Shown piece after piece: positions 1 through 6,654 of a stretch of DNA of 19,355 nt. Source of the stretch: Synergistaceae bacterium (GTDB lineage: Bacteria > Synergistota > Synergistia > Synergistales > Aminobacteriaceae). How positions within the stretch are numbered: position 1 is the first letter of the stretch; each line of letters starts with the position of its first letter. The notes under the pieces are model-generated. The model worked only from the letters and a program-made list of their open reading frames with translations, searched no databases and was not told the origin of the DNA. The stretch covers positions 1 through 19,355 of the forward strand of contig JAAYJB010000487.1 of assembly GCA_012523155.1 (NCBI GenBank), given 5' to 3'. Made by a program: the position numbers and the translations under genes.

Positions 1-48
1 CCTTTACTTGAGGGAACGAACCTGCGGATTTAGGGGTCTCCCTAACAT

Positions 49-86
49 TTGATATTTATTGATATTTATGGTAAGATTTATAAAAT
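49..86 (+). promoter_or_regulatory. Tandem promoter for veg
   Basis: A 10-bp sequence, TTGATATTTA, occurs twice back to back (49-58 and 59-68), so two TTGATA -35 hexamers lie 10 bp apart. The first (49-54) is 17 bp from TAAGAT (72-77). The second (59-64) is 16 bp from TAAAAT (81-86). Both pairs fit a sigma-70-type promoter and would start transcription roughly 7-20 nt before the veg start codon. Which pair is used cannot be told from sequence. Confidence 0.6.
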
Positions 87-111
87 ATTTGCAGTGCTGG
101 GAGTGAGCAAT

Positions 112-351
112 ATGGCGGCGACGATTACATCCATTCGGGAACAGGTTGCATTGTACAAAGGACTAAAAGTTCGGTACCGTACAGCCAAGGGCCGCCGCAA
201 AGTTGAAGAACGCCAGGGTATCATTCTGGAGACCTATCCGAATCTTTTCACACTCTATGTTGAATCTCAGGATAGCAAGGTTTCATTCAGCTATGCGGAG
301 CTATTGACACGTGAGGTGGAGTTGGAGCTTCTTTCCGGAAACAGAAATTAA
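112..351 (+). CDS. veg: Veg family protein
   Basis: A 79-residue protein of the Veg (DUF1021) family, small basic SH3-like proteins of Bacillota and relatives. B. subtilis Veg is very highly transcribed and has been linked to biofilm control; its biochemical role is not settled. Family hallmarks visible here are the GRRKVEERQG stretch (about residues 27-36), the TYPNLF segment and the C-terminal SFSYAELLTREVEL, which matches the family's S-Y-x-D/E-x-L-T pattern. I start at ATG 112, preceded by GGGAGTGAG, because the family begins with a few residues before SIREQV; the frame is open back to an ATG at 49, but that would put the start inside the promoter. The neighbours ispE and purR follow as in B. 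subtilis, which supports the call. Confidence 0.88.
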   Translation: MAATITSIREQVALYKGLKVRYRTAKGRRKVEERQGIILETYPNLFTLYVESQDSKVSFSYAELLTREVELELLSGNRN

Positions 352-378
352 AGCGTTTTTCCGAGCCCGAGAAAATGC

Positions 379-413
379 CGCCCCGGCACTCAAGTGACGG
401 GGCGCTTTTTTTT
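379..413 (+). terminator. Intrinsic terminator after veg
   Basis: The 7-bp stem CGCCCCG (379-385) / CGGGGCG (398-404) can be extended inward by CAC/GTG and closes a short TCAA loop. It is followed by C and eight Ts (406-413), then CTTTT. This is a strong rho-independent terminator. The ispE start codon lies only about 25 nt beyond it. Confidence 0.88.
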
Positions 414-438
414 CTTTTCGGAACAAAGGGGGATGTCC

Positions 439-1290
439 ATGTCTTTTTTCATCAGGTCAAACGCTAAAATAAACATAAGCCTTAGGGTGGTCGGGAAGCG
501 AGCTGATGGCTACCATGAGTTGAAGTCGCTTTTTTTTCTCCTTTCTTCAATGGAATCATTGACAATAACCCCTCAATATGATCATAATGTCAATGATCTT
601 GTGGAGGTATCCGGAGAAAAGGTCCAGGGACGGAACATTCTTGAGGAAGTGATTGCTCTCGCGAGGAAGAGAACAGATTTCCCGGCACTGCAGATACGGC
701 TTGAAAAGAGCATACCCCCGGGAAGCGGCTTGGGGGGAGGCAGCGGAAATGCGGCGGCGCTGGCTTATTGGATCAATTCCATGAGCGGCGGGCTGACAAT
801 AAGGGCTGAGGAAATAGGGTCTGATGTTCCCTTTTTTTTCTGCGGTTCTCCATGGGCGATCGTCAGGGGAAGAGGCGAAAAAGTATTTCCGCTTTTTTCA
901 CCACCCACTTCCCCAAAGGTTCTTGTAGCTGTTCCTGAGTGGCAGATGTCTACGGGGGAAGCATATTCTCTTCTCGACACTGTCTGCGGAGAAGAGTACC
1001 CTACATCGGGAAAAGGAGCGGAAGCGGAAATAGATTCCCTTATTGCCAGACTCAGGGATGAAAAGAATATCGGTCTCCTTCCGAACGATTTCGCACCTGT
1101 TCTGCTGAACGCTCATCCTGAATACGAGCTTCTTTTTGACCTTTTTAAAAGCACTGGAGCATTTGGCTGGGGGATCACGGGAAGCGGCAGCGCAGCTTTT
1201 GCCCTTTTTTCAAAAAATGTGAGCCTCTCTGATTCGTTTCGTGAAATGTCGGGATTGAAGTGGATCCGGAAAATTTTTTGTGTGGAGTGA
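439..1290 (+). CDS. ispE: 4-diphosphocytidyl-2-C-methyl-D-erythritol kinase
   Basis: This GHMP-family kinase phosphorylates CDP-methylerythritol at the 2-hydroxyl with ATP, the fourth step of the non-mevalonate (MEP) isoprenoid pathway in the cytoplasm. The 283-residue protein shows the N-terminal AKINISL segment (catalytic-site Lys about residue 10), GADGYHEL-like RADGYHEL, the ATP-binding glycine motif PPGSGLGGGSGNAAA (about 93-107), the catalytic GSDVPFF (Asp129) and the late GITGSGSAAFALF loop. The usual SSDAA at the end of the glycine motif reads SGNAA here, and the stretch between it and GSDVPFF looks a few residues short, but nothing essential is missing. I start at ATG 439 because AAAGGGGG (425-432) sits 6 nt upstream. 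An in-frame ATG at 433 touches that site and is less likely. Confidence 0.93.
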   Translation: MSFFIRSNAKINISLRVVGKRADGYHELKSLFFLLSSMESLTITPQYDHNVNDLVEVSGEKVQGRNILEEVIALARKRTDFPALQIRLEKSIPPGSGLGGGSGNAAALAYWINSMSGGLTIRAEEIGSDVPFFFCGSPWAIVRGRGEKVFPLFSPPTSPKVLVAVPEWQMSTGEAYSLLDTVCGEEYPTSGKGAEAEIDSLIARLRDEKNIGLLPNDFAPVLLNAHPEYELLFDLFKSTGAFGWGITGSGSAAFALFSKNVSLSDSFREMSGLKWIRKIFCVE

Positions 1291-1296
1291 TGAAAG

Positions 1297-2094
1297 ATGA
1301 AAGGGCAGCGAACTGAAAGATTAATACGTACAGCATCGAGGTTCCTGACATGTCCGTCGAAACAGCTTTCGCTGACGTCTCTGGCCGAGGACTTCCTCGT
1401 TTCCAAAACCGTCATAAGCGATGACGTTTCGATTATCGACGAGGCCCTTACGAGAGAAGGACTGGGTGGGATCAGCGTGGACAGGGGAAGGACCGGAGGA
1501 GCGTCCTTCGTTCCCCGGATCGCAGCTTCAGTGAAGGATTCCCTTCTCAAGGAGATCATGGAGATCCTGAACAGCGAGGACAGATTTCTTCCGGGCGGAC
1601 TGGTTTATTACAGCGATATCCTTTTCAATCCCCATTACGCGCTTAGACTTGGATACGCCATGGCGTCCCTGTTCAACGATATGCGTCCCGACGTGGTCAT
1701 GACCTCTGAAGTGAAGGGGATTCCCCTCGCAATTTTCACAGCCCACGCCATGGGCATTCCCCTGGCGGTCTGCCGTTTCAGAAACAGGGCCAGTGACGGT
1801 TCTGCGGTGACTGTCCACTATCCAACGAAAAACGGGGAAGTAAAGGCTATGTACATGGGCACGAAGCAGTTGAACAAGGGGAAAAGGGTGCTCATCGTCG
1901 ATGATTTCATGAGAGGCGGGAGCACTATCTCCGGCATGCTCCTTGTAGCAAAGGAATTCGGTGCGGAAGTAGCGGGTACAGGTGTATTCATGGTGTCATC
2001 CGATCCGGAGGTGAAGGCGGTCTCTTCCTACAGAGCCCTTCTTCGCCTGGACGGGGTTGAAAAACGACAGCCCATGGTGACGCTCTGGGAATAG
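1297..2094 (+). CDS. purR: PurR-type purine operon regulator
   Basis: A 265-residue homologue of B. subtilis PurR, a transcriptional regulator unrelated to the E. coli LacI-type PurR. It has an N-terminal winged-helix DNA-binding domain (about residues 1-75, with a helix-turn-helix around SLAEDFLVSKTVISDDV) and a C-terminal phosphoribosyltransferase-like effector domain that senses PRPP. The PRPP-binding signature VLIVDDFMRGGST is intact at residues 198-210. In B. subtilis the protein represses purine synthesis genes and PRPP relieves repression. The gene follows ispE with a 6-bp gap, preserving the Bacillota order, and is probably cotranscribed with it. I found no convincing PurR-box pair in this window, so its targets are elsewhere. 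Confidence 0.92.
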   Translation: MKGQRTERLIRTASRFLTCPSKQLSLTSLAEDFLVSKTVISDDVSIIDEALTREGLGGISVDRGRTGGASFVPRIAASVKDSLLKEIMEILNSEDRFLPGGLVYYSDILFNPHYALRLGYAMASLFNDMRPDVVMTSEVKGIPLAIFTAHAMGIPLAVCRFRNRASDGSAVTVHYPTKNGEVKAMYMGTKQLNKGKRVLIVDDFMRGGSTISGMLLVAKEFGAEVAGTGVFMVSSDPEVKAVSSYRALLRLDGVEKRQPMVTLWE

Positions 2095-2112
2095 GGCGAA
2101 AACGCAGTAAGT

Positions 2113-2141
2113 TTGACGATATCCGGGCTCTGATATACAAT
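2113..2141 (+). promoter_or_regulatory. Sigma-70-type promoter for the ferredoxin gene
   Basis: TTGACG (2113-2118) and TACAAT (2136-2141) are separated by exactly 17 bp, in the intergenic gap just after purR. Transcription would start around 2148, only a few bases before the ribosome-binding site. Confidence 0.78.
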
Positions 2142-2152
2142 CCCTCTGACGG

Positions 2153-2162
2153 AAGGAGGTGA
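2153..2162 (+). promoter_or_regulatory. Full-length Shine-Dalgarno of the ferredoxin
   Basis: AAGGAGGTGA is a perfect 10-base complement to the usual 16S rRNA 3' end. It lies 11 nt before ATG 2174. A GTG at 2159 in the same frame is part of this site itself, so it is not the start. Confidence 0.75.
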
Positions 2163-2173
2163 CTACATCTTTC

Positions 2174-2356
2174 ATGCGTGTATCTATTAATAAAGAAGAA
2201 TGCATTGGCTGCGGTGTTTGTGCCCAGGTGTGTCCCGAGGTTTTTTCAATGGATGAAGACGCCGGGATATCCAAGGTTATCCGTCCAGAAGGCGGGGAGT
2301 GCGCAAAAGAAGCTGCCGAAAGCTGCCCTGTCGGGTGCATTGTGATAGAGGAGTAA
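2174..2356 (+). CDS. Monocluster [4Fe-4S] ferredoxin
   Basis: A 60-residue electron carrier. Cysteines fall at residues 10, 13, 16, 20, 43, 51 and 55, in CIGCGVCAQVC near the N-terminus and SCPVGC near the C-terminus. From memory, the 60-residue Thermotoga maritima ferredoxin uses Cys10, 13, 16 and 51 as cluster ligands and joins Cys20 to Cys43 by a disulfide; all six positions are matched here, and Cys55 is extra. Only one cluster is therefore expected, since the second CxxCxxC of bacterial 2[4Fe-4S] ferredoxins is absent. It is a natural acceptor for the pyruvate:ferredoxin oxidoreductase at the right end of the window. The gene has its own promoter and a very strong ribosome-binding site, suggesting high expression. 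Confidence 0.92.
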   Translation: MRVSINKEECIGCGVCAQVCPEVFSMDEDAGISKVIRPEGGECAKEAAESCPVGCIVIEE

Positions 2357-2388
2357 TCGGCGAACTGTTGCGAAAAATGTTCAGCGCC

Positions 2389-2418
2389 TTGCCTTCTTCA
2401 GGGACTTCGGCGTATAAT
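2389..2418 (+). promoter_or_regulatory. Promoter of the CAU tRNA
   Basis: TTGCCT (2389-2394) lies 18 bp before a consensus TATAAT (2413-2418). Initiation at about 2425 would give a short 5' leader of about 11 nt before the tRNA. Confidence 0.72.
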
Positions 2419-2435
2419 TGGCAACGCTTCTTTCC

Positions 2436-2512
2436 GGGCCTATAGCTCAAGTGGTTAGAGCCACCGGCTCATAACCGGAAGGTTCCTGGTTCGAGTCCAG
2501 GTAGGCCCACCA
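2436..2512 (+). tRNA. tRNA with CAT anticodon (tRNA-Ile2 favoured, else elongator Met)
   Basis: A complete 77-nt cloverleaf with encoded CCA: acceptor GGGCCTA/TAGGCCC, D stem GCTC/GAGC, anticodon loop CTCATAA with CAT at 2470-2472, and T stem CCTGG/CCAGG around TTCGAGT. It is not an initiator tRNA because position 1-72 is a normal G-C pair. A CAT anticodon can belong to elongator Met or to the isoleucine tRNA whose C34 is changed to lysidine by TilS. The acceptor has C4-G69 and C5-G68, which I recall as TilS recognition features, and the sequence resembles bacterial tRNA-Ile2 more than tRNA-Met. The 27-43 pair is an A-A mismatch. Confidence 0.95.
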
Positions 2513-2521
2513 CTAAAATCG

Positions 2522-2555
2522 CCGTTTCCTTCCGGGGAAACGGTTTTTTTATTTT
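2522..2555 (+). terminator. Intrinsic terminator after the CAU tRNA
   Basis: The 8-bp perfect stem CCGTTTCC (2522-2529) / GGAAACGG (2536-2543) with a 6-nt loop is followed by seven Ts and then ATTTT. The Nif3-like gene starts 16 nt after this T tract. Confidence 0.88.
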
Positions 2556-2571
2556 CCGGGGGAGGGTTTTC

Positions 2572-3354
2572 ATGAAAGTTAAGGAACTGCTGCAGAACCT
2601 CGACGAAAGCGTTCCATTCAGTTGGGCGGAGGACTGGGACAATTCCGGCATGCTCCTCGGCGATCCCCTTGATGATATCTCAGGAATCGCAGTGTCCCTT
2701 GATCCTTCCATGACAGCTGTGAAAATGGCGGCTGAAAAGGGGTGTTCGGTTCTTGTGACCCACCACCCCATAATCTTTAACCCTTTAAAGAAAATTGTAA
2801 GCTCGGAAGGCAACGGGTCTGTTCTTGCATTCGCCATGAAAAATTGCATCTCGGTCATATGCCTTCATACAAACTGGGACTCAAGCGAAAAAGGAGTCAA
2901 CTGTGTTATTGCCTCGGCTCTTGGGCTGAGAAATCCAGTCCCGCTCATTCCCTCTGAGAAAGGAGCGTGGGGACTCGGGGCGGCCGGTGATCTCTGGGAC
3001 CCACTGCAGGCGGGCCATTGCGGGCGCATGATCCTGGAAACGATGGGACTCAGCCGTCTTGACCTGTACGGCGGGGCTGAAAGGCCGATAAGGCGCATTG
3101 CCCTTTGCGGTGGTTCAGGAGGCGACCTGTGGCAAAGGGCCCTCTGGAACGGGGCTGACGCCTTCTTTACTGCTGATGTGAAGTACCACGAGAAAATGGA
3201 TGCCATTGAAAACGGACTGGCCCTGTTTATCGCAGATCACGGGGAGATGGAATCTTTCTCGCTTGATGCCCTCGCTTCAGTGGTGTCAGCTGCTTCGGGA
3301 ACTCCGGTTTCCGTTCTGCGCATCCCTTCGCCGGAGTGTTTTTCTGTACAATAA
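2572..3354 (+). CDS. Nif3-like dinuclear metal-binding protein (DUF34 / YbgI / YqfO family)
   Basis: A 260-residue member of the Nif3/DUF34 family, widespread proteins holding two metal ions in a central cavity; the family is often labelled GTP cyclohydrolase I type 2 homologue, but the true function is uncertain. The metal-site residues are visible: THHP (His64, His65), HTNWD (His99, Asp103) and, near the C-terminus, DHGEMES (His223, Glu227, matching the family HxxxE). Length matches the short form of the family without the inserted PII-like domain. ATG 2572 is preceded by GGGGGAGGG at about 6 nt. The gene starts immediately after the tRNA terminator with no visible promoter, so it probably depends on readthrough. 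Confidence 0.9.
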   Translation: MKVKELLQNLDESVPFSWAEDWDNSGMLLGDPLDDISGIAVSLDPSMTAVKMAAEKGCSVLVTHHPIIFNPLKKIVSSEGNGSVLAFAMKNCISVICLHTNWDSSEKGVNCVIASALGLRNPVPLIPSEKGAWGLGAAGDLWDPLQAGHCGRMILETMGLSRLDLYGGAERPIRRIALCGGSGGDLWQRALWNGADAFFTADVKYHEKMDAIENGLALFIADHGEMESFSLDALASVVSAASGTPVSVLRIPSPECFSVQ

Positions 3355-3355
3355 A

Positions 3356-3380
3356 AGCCGGTTCATCCGGCTATGACTAT
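3356..3380 (+). terminator. Possible weak terminator after the Nif3-like gene
   Basis: A 6-bp hairpin, AGCCGG (3356-3361) / CCGGCT (3367-3372) with loop TTCAT, lies directly after the stop codon. The following tract (ATGACTATTTTG) is a poor T run, so termination would be weak or the hairpin may only stabilise the mRNA end. Confidence 0.4.
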
Positions 3381-3456
3381 TTTGATGCAAATGTTATTAT
3401 GATCCGGGTTCCATATCCAATTCCAGGGATTTATTTCATTTAGAGGTGGTAGGGTA

Positions 3457-4452
3457 ATGAACAGACGTGTTTTCAGCGGAATGAGACCTACGGGTAAACT
3501 TCACCTCGGCCACCTGGCAGGGGCGCTTACAAACTGGGTTAAACTCCAGGACGGTTATGAGTGTTTTTACAGTATTGTGGACTGGCACGCGCTCATGTCG
3601 GATTACGCAGACAGTTCATCTATCGAGAAGAACTCTGTGGAAGTCCTCCTCGACTGGCTTGCTTCAGGGCTGGATCCGGAAAAATGCGTCATTTTTCTCC
3701 AGTCCCATGTACCGCAGCACGCGGAGCTTCACCTTGCGCTTTCCATGGTCACCCCTCTCGGATGGCTACAGAGATGCCCCACCTATAAAGAGCAGATCCT
3801 GAACATTCAGAACAAGGATCTGAGCACTTACGCTTTCCTGGGCTACCCGGTACTCATGGCCGCTGACATCCTTCTCTACAAGGCCGGAATTGTCCCGGTG
3901 GGGGAGGACCAGAGCGCACACCTTGAAATCAGCCGAGAGATGGCGAGAAGGTTCAACTCTTTCTATGGTGAAATTCTCCCCGAGCCCCAGATAATGCTTA
4001 CACCTACTCCAAAAGTGCCGGGGACGGACGGCAGGAAGATGAGCAAATCCTACGGCAACTCGATCAATATCGCGGATACGTCCGAAGAGATCTGGGAAAA
4101 ACTTCGCCCAATGATCACAGACCCCGCCCGTGAAAGACGGACCGATCCGGGCGACCCCGATAAATGCCCCGTCTGGGACATCCACAAGGTGTTCAACAAC
4201 AGTGAGGAAGAGAAGGCGGAAATAGCGAACGGCTGCCGGACCGCAGGCATAGGCTGCGTGGACTGCAAGAAAAAGCTTCGTACCCATGTGGACAGAGTGA
4301 TGTCGCCCATACGGGAGAAAAGGACTTTCTTTGAAAAGAATCCCTCACTTCTCCAGGACATCCTGAGGGAGGGTGCGGTAAAGGCGAAAAAAGTTGCACA
4401 GCAGACCATCGACGAAGTGATCACGGCGATCAGGTTTGTTCCGAGAGGATAG
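3457..4452 (+). CDS. trpS: Tryptophanyl-tRNA synthetase with iron-sulfur cysteine motif
   Basis: A 331-residue class I aminoacyl-tRNA synthetase that charges tRNA-Trp. The HIGH signature appears as HLGHL (from residue 16) and KMSKS is intact at 194-198; GDQxxH is present in the form GEDQSAHLE. In the C-terminal helical domain four cysteines, 237, 260, 267 and 270, form an exact C-x22-C-x6-C-x2-C pattern. This is the motif I recall from T. maritima TrpRS, where it binds a [4Fe-4S] cluster near the tRNA anticodon; most bacterial TrpRS lack it. GAGGTGG (3443-3449) precedes the ATG at 7 nt. This is the first gene of a 14-gene co-directional run and is separated from scpA by only 6 bp. No convincing promoter is visible in the 100 bp upstream. 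Confidence 0.96.
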   Translation: MNRRVFSGMRPTGKLHLGHLAGALTNWVKLQDGYECFYSIVDWHALMSDYADSSSIEKNSVEVLLDWLASGLDPEKCVIFLQSHVPQHAELHLALSMVTPLGWLQRCPTYKEQILNIQNKDLSTYAFLGYPVLMAADILLYKAGIVPVGEDQSAHLEISREMARRFNSFYGEILPEPQIMLTPTPKVPGTDGRKMSKSYGNSINIADTSEEIWEKLRPMITDPARERRTDPGDPDKCPVWDIHKVFNNSEEEKAEIANGCRTAGIGCVDCKKKLRTHVDRVMSPIREKRTFFEKNPSLLQDILREGAVKAKKVAQQTIDEVITAIRFVPRG

Positions 4453-4458
4453 GTTGAT

Positions 4459-5232
4459 GTGGAGGAACAGTCCCGGGAACTGAGCTGCTTCCAGGCGGAT
4501 ATCGAAGGTTTTTCAGGCCCCTTCGACCTGCTTTGTTATCTCGTGGAGAACAGGCAGCTCGAGGCGGCACGCATATCCGTAGGCCAGGTCGTCCGTATTT
4601 ACGGCGCTTATCTCGCAAATACGGGAAAGGTTTCCGTTGCCGTCGTGTCGGAGTTTCTTTCCATGGCGTCGTCTCTGGTGCTGAACAAGATACGCTCTCT
4701 CTTCCCCCAAAGAGAAACCGGAGAAGAGGACAGCGATTATTCGATCATCGACGAGGGCGCGAACGTAGAGGAAAAGCTCTCCCGCTACAGGCCGTACAGG
4801 TTAGCTGCGGCATTTCTGGCGAAGTGCAGGGAGCGCCAGGATAAAATGTTTGCAAGGGAATCCGAGGAAATCGAGGAACCTTCCTGGGGGCTGGGAGATC
4901 TGTTCGGCCTCTGCAACATTTGGTGGGATCTGCTTGAGGCACACAGGGGAACTGCTGGAAAGGGGAAAATTTCTTTGTTCGATGACGGGATGTACATGGA
5001 AGGTGTTCCTGCACCCCTTCCTGACGAAGCCCAGATCGAGAAGAAAATTTCAGAAATAATGGCCGGTCTCCAGGGAAAGCAATGGGTGAGCCTCTCGGCA
5101 CTTCTGGGAGAGAACAGGAATGCGGCGGCATTTGTGGTTACTCTGCTCTCTCTCCTCGAAATGAGCAGAATGGGTTATATCAGACTATACCAAGAGGTGT
5201 TATTTCAGGATGTCCTCATCTGCCCGCTTTGA
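4459..5232 (+). CDS. scpA: Segregation and condensation protein A
   Basis: The kleisin subunit of the bacterial SMC-ScpA-ScpB condensin, which bridges the SMC heads and organises the chromosome for segregation. In this 257-residue protein the N-terminal family signature is clear (FQADIEGFSGPFDLLCYLVENRQLEA, about residues 11-36), followed by the charged mid-region and a C-terminal winged helix (about 195-257) ending in LYQEVLFQDVLI, expected to contact an SMC head. The start is GTG 4459, with GAGAGGA at about 9 nt; the nearby ATG at 4457 is in another frame. Immediate linkage to scpB, with a 23-bp overlap, confirms the call and suggests translational coupling. I see no smc gene in the window. 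Confidence 0.93.
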   Translation: MEEQSRELSCFQADIEGFSGPFDLLCYLVENRQLEAARISVGQVVRIYGAYLANTGKVSVAVVSEFLSMASSLVLNKIRSLFPQRETGEEDSDYSIIDEGANVEEKLSRYRPYRLAAAFLAKCRERQDKMFARESEEIEEPSWGLGDLFGLCNIWWDLLEAHRGTAGKGKISLFDDGMYMEGVPAPLPDEAQIEKKISEIMAGLQGKQWVSLSALLGENRNAAAFVVTLLSLLEMSRMGYIRLYQEVLFQDVLICPL

Positions 5233-5839
5233 TACACTTTCTGAAACCGCGGCAAAGATTGAAGCGATCCTTTTTACTGCTTCATCACCCGTTTCGGTGA
5301 AGGAGCTGGCTGAAGCGCTGGCCATCCCCCAGTCCGCAGCGGCGAACGAAATCAGGAACCTGTTCTCCTACCTGGAGAAGACCGGTTCCGGAATAGTGCT
5401 CCAGGAGCTCGCGGGAGGATGGAAGCTCATGACATCACCGCTGGCTTCAGATGCAGTCGCCCGTTTTCGGGATACGGCACAAAGGCAGAAAATACGGCTC
5501 AGCAAGGCTGCAGTTGAAACACTGGCTGTGATAGCCTACAACCAACCTGTAACAAGAAGCGAGATAGAAGATATACGGGGCGTGAGGTGCGAACGTGTTA
5601 TCGAAACGCTGCTCTCTCACGGCATTGTACGTATCGCAGGGAGAAAGAAAGGGACAGGATCTCCGCTCCTGTACAGGACGACTGACCTGTTTCTCGAGAC
5701 TTTCGGTCTTGCAGCCATATCAGATCTTCCCACCCTTGAGGAACTTCAGGAACTGGGACATGAAAGCTATCAGCCGACACGTACTCCGGGTACTGTCATG
5801 GCTGAAGCCGCAGCATCCCGGGAAAGGGACGGGGAATGA
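5210..5839 (+). CDS. scpB: Segregation and condensation protein B
   Basis: ScpB forms a dimer that binds the ScpA linker and regulates the SMC complex. The 209-residue protein consists of two winged-helix domains: the first around residues 10-85 (KIEAILFTASSPVSVKELAEAL, matching the family start) and the second around 95-170, with the diagnostic LSKAAVETLAVIAYNQPVTR and GLLxxR-like segments (IRGVRCERVIETLLSHGIV). It starts inside the end of scpA and ends in an ATGA overlap with rluB, so scpA, scpB and rluB are probably translationally coupled. The C-terminal tail of about 30 residues is low complexity and probably disordered. Confidence 0.94.
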   Translation: MSSSARFDTLSETAAKIEAILFTASSPVSVKELAEALAIPQSAAANEIRNLFSYLEKTGSGIVLQELAGGWKLMTSPLASDAVARFRDTAQRQKIRLSKAAVETLAVIAYNQPVTRSEIEDIRGVRCERVIETLLSHGIVRIAGRKKGTGSPLLYRTTDLFLETFGLAAISDLPTLEELQELGHESYQPTRTPGTVMAEAAASRERDGE

Positions 5840-6570
5840 AGATGGAGCAGGGGATACGACTCAACCGCTATCTTGCCATGTGCGGAGCAGGTGCACGGAG
5901 AAAAGTTGAATCACTTATTGCCGAAGGCCGGGTCAGGGTGGACGGAAAGGTAGTTCTCATGCCGGGCTATAGGGTAGACGATACCGTCCGGGTTACCGTT
6001 GACGGGATTCCGGTTGCCCCGGAGGAGAAAAAGTACATAGTGATCAACAAACCTTCCGGATGGGTCTGCTCAGTGAGCGACGCATTCGACCCGATAATTG
6101 TCGATCTGCTCCCGGAAACCTGCAGGCAGTACCGGCTTTTCCCGGTAGGACGCCTTGACAGGGAGAGCGAAGGCCTGCTCATTCTCACCAACGACGGAGA
6201 ATTTGCCCAGGAGATTCTGCATCCCTCAAAAAATATTCTCAGGGAATATCACGTTCTTCTTGACAGGGAAATATCCCGCAGGGAAATCAGGTTATGGATG
6301 GCAGGTACAGAGCTTGACGGACATTTTTTGAAGCCCCTGAATGTCCGGGTTCTTGAAAAAGAGCCCGGGAACAGGTGGGTATCCGTGGTAATAGGCGAGG
6401 GGATCAAACGCGAGGTGAGGCGGATGGCCCAGTCGATCGGCTTCCAGGTCCTGATGCTTGTCAGGAAAAGAATTGGTAAAATGGAACTGGAAAATCTCCC
6501 GAAAGGAGAATTTATCGAATTTTCCCGGTCCGAACTCTGGAGAGCCATACGGTCAGGCCGGAAAATATAG
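5836..6570 (+). CDS. rluB: rRNA pseudouridine synthase, RluB/RsuA family
   Basis: A 244-residue pseudouridine synthase with an N-terminal S4 RNA-binding domain (about residues 6-52: IRLNRYLAMCGAGARRKVE) and the RsuA/RluB catalytic domain. The catalytic aspartate is Asp108 in GRLDRESEGLL, and the family INKPSG (about 70-75) and IKREVRRM segments are present. The scpB-linked position is typical of RluB, which modifies 23S rRNA helix 89 in E. coli, but RsuA-type specificity for 16S rRNA cannot be excluded by sequence alone. The start codon overlaps the scpB stop as ATGA (5836-5839); a second in-frame ATG lies 6 nt downstream. An 84-bp gap without a recognisable terminator or promoter follows before cmk. 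Confidence 0.9.
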   Translation: MKMEQGIRLNRYLAMCGAGARRKVESLIAEGRVRVDGKVVLMPGYRVDDTVRVTVDGIPVAPEEKKYIVINKPSGWVCSVSDAFDPIIVDLLPETCRQYRLFPVGRLDRESEGLLILTNDGEFAQEILHPSKNILREYHVLLDREISRREIRLWMAGTELDGHFLKPLNVRVLEKEPGNRWVSVVIGEGIKREVRRMAQSIGFQVLMLVRKRIGKMELENLPKGEFIEFSRSELWRAIRSGRKI

Positions 6571-6654
6571 GACTTCTCTCCTTCGATAAAAGGTTTCATT
6601 TCTGCCGGAATCCGCAGGGAGAGCGGTAGTTTCCGGAAATGGAGGAAACAATAC

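Noticed and set aside
30..45. Small hairpin TTAGGG-GTCT-CCCTAA upstream of the veg promoter
   Set aside because: Only 6 bp of stem and no T tract directly after it; it could be the tail of an upstream unit outside the window, but there is too little sequence to support a terminator or operator.
2361..2389. Imperfect inverted repeat GGCGAAC...GTTCAGCGCC after the ferredoxin gene
   Set aside because: The stem is short with a bulge and is not followed by a T tract, so it is not a credible terminator.
3382..3400. TTGATG and TATTAT elements upstream of trpS as a promoter
   Set aside because: They are only 7 bp apart, and no partner hexamer with 16-18 bp spacing was found for either, so I do not call a promoter. 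No T-box-like leader fits in the roughly 100-bp gap either.
6571..6654. Gap between rluB and cmk as a terminator or promoter site
   Set aside because: A CTCTCC/GGAGAG pairing exists but with a very large loop and no T tract, and no good -35/-10 pair is visible.
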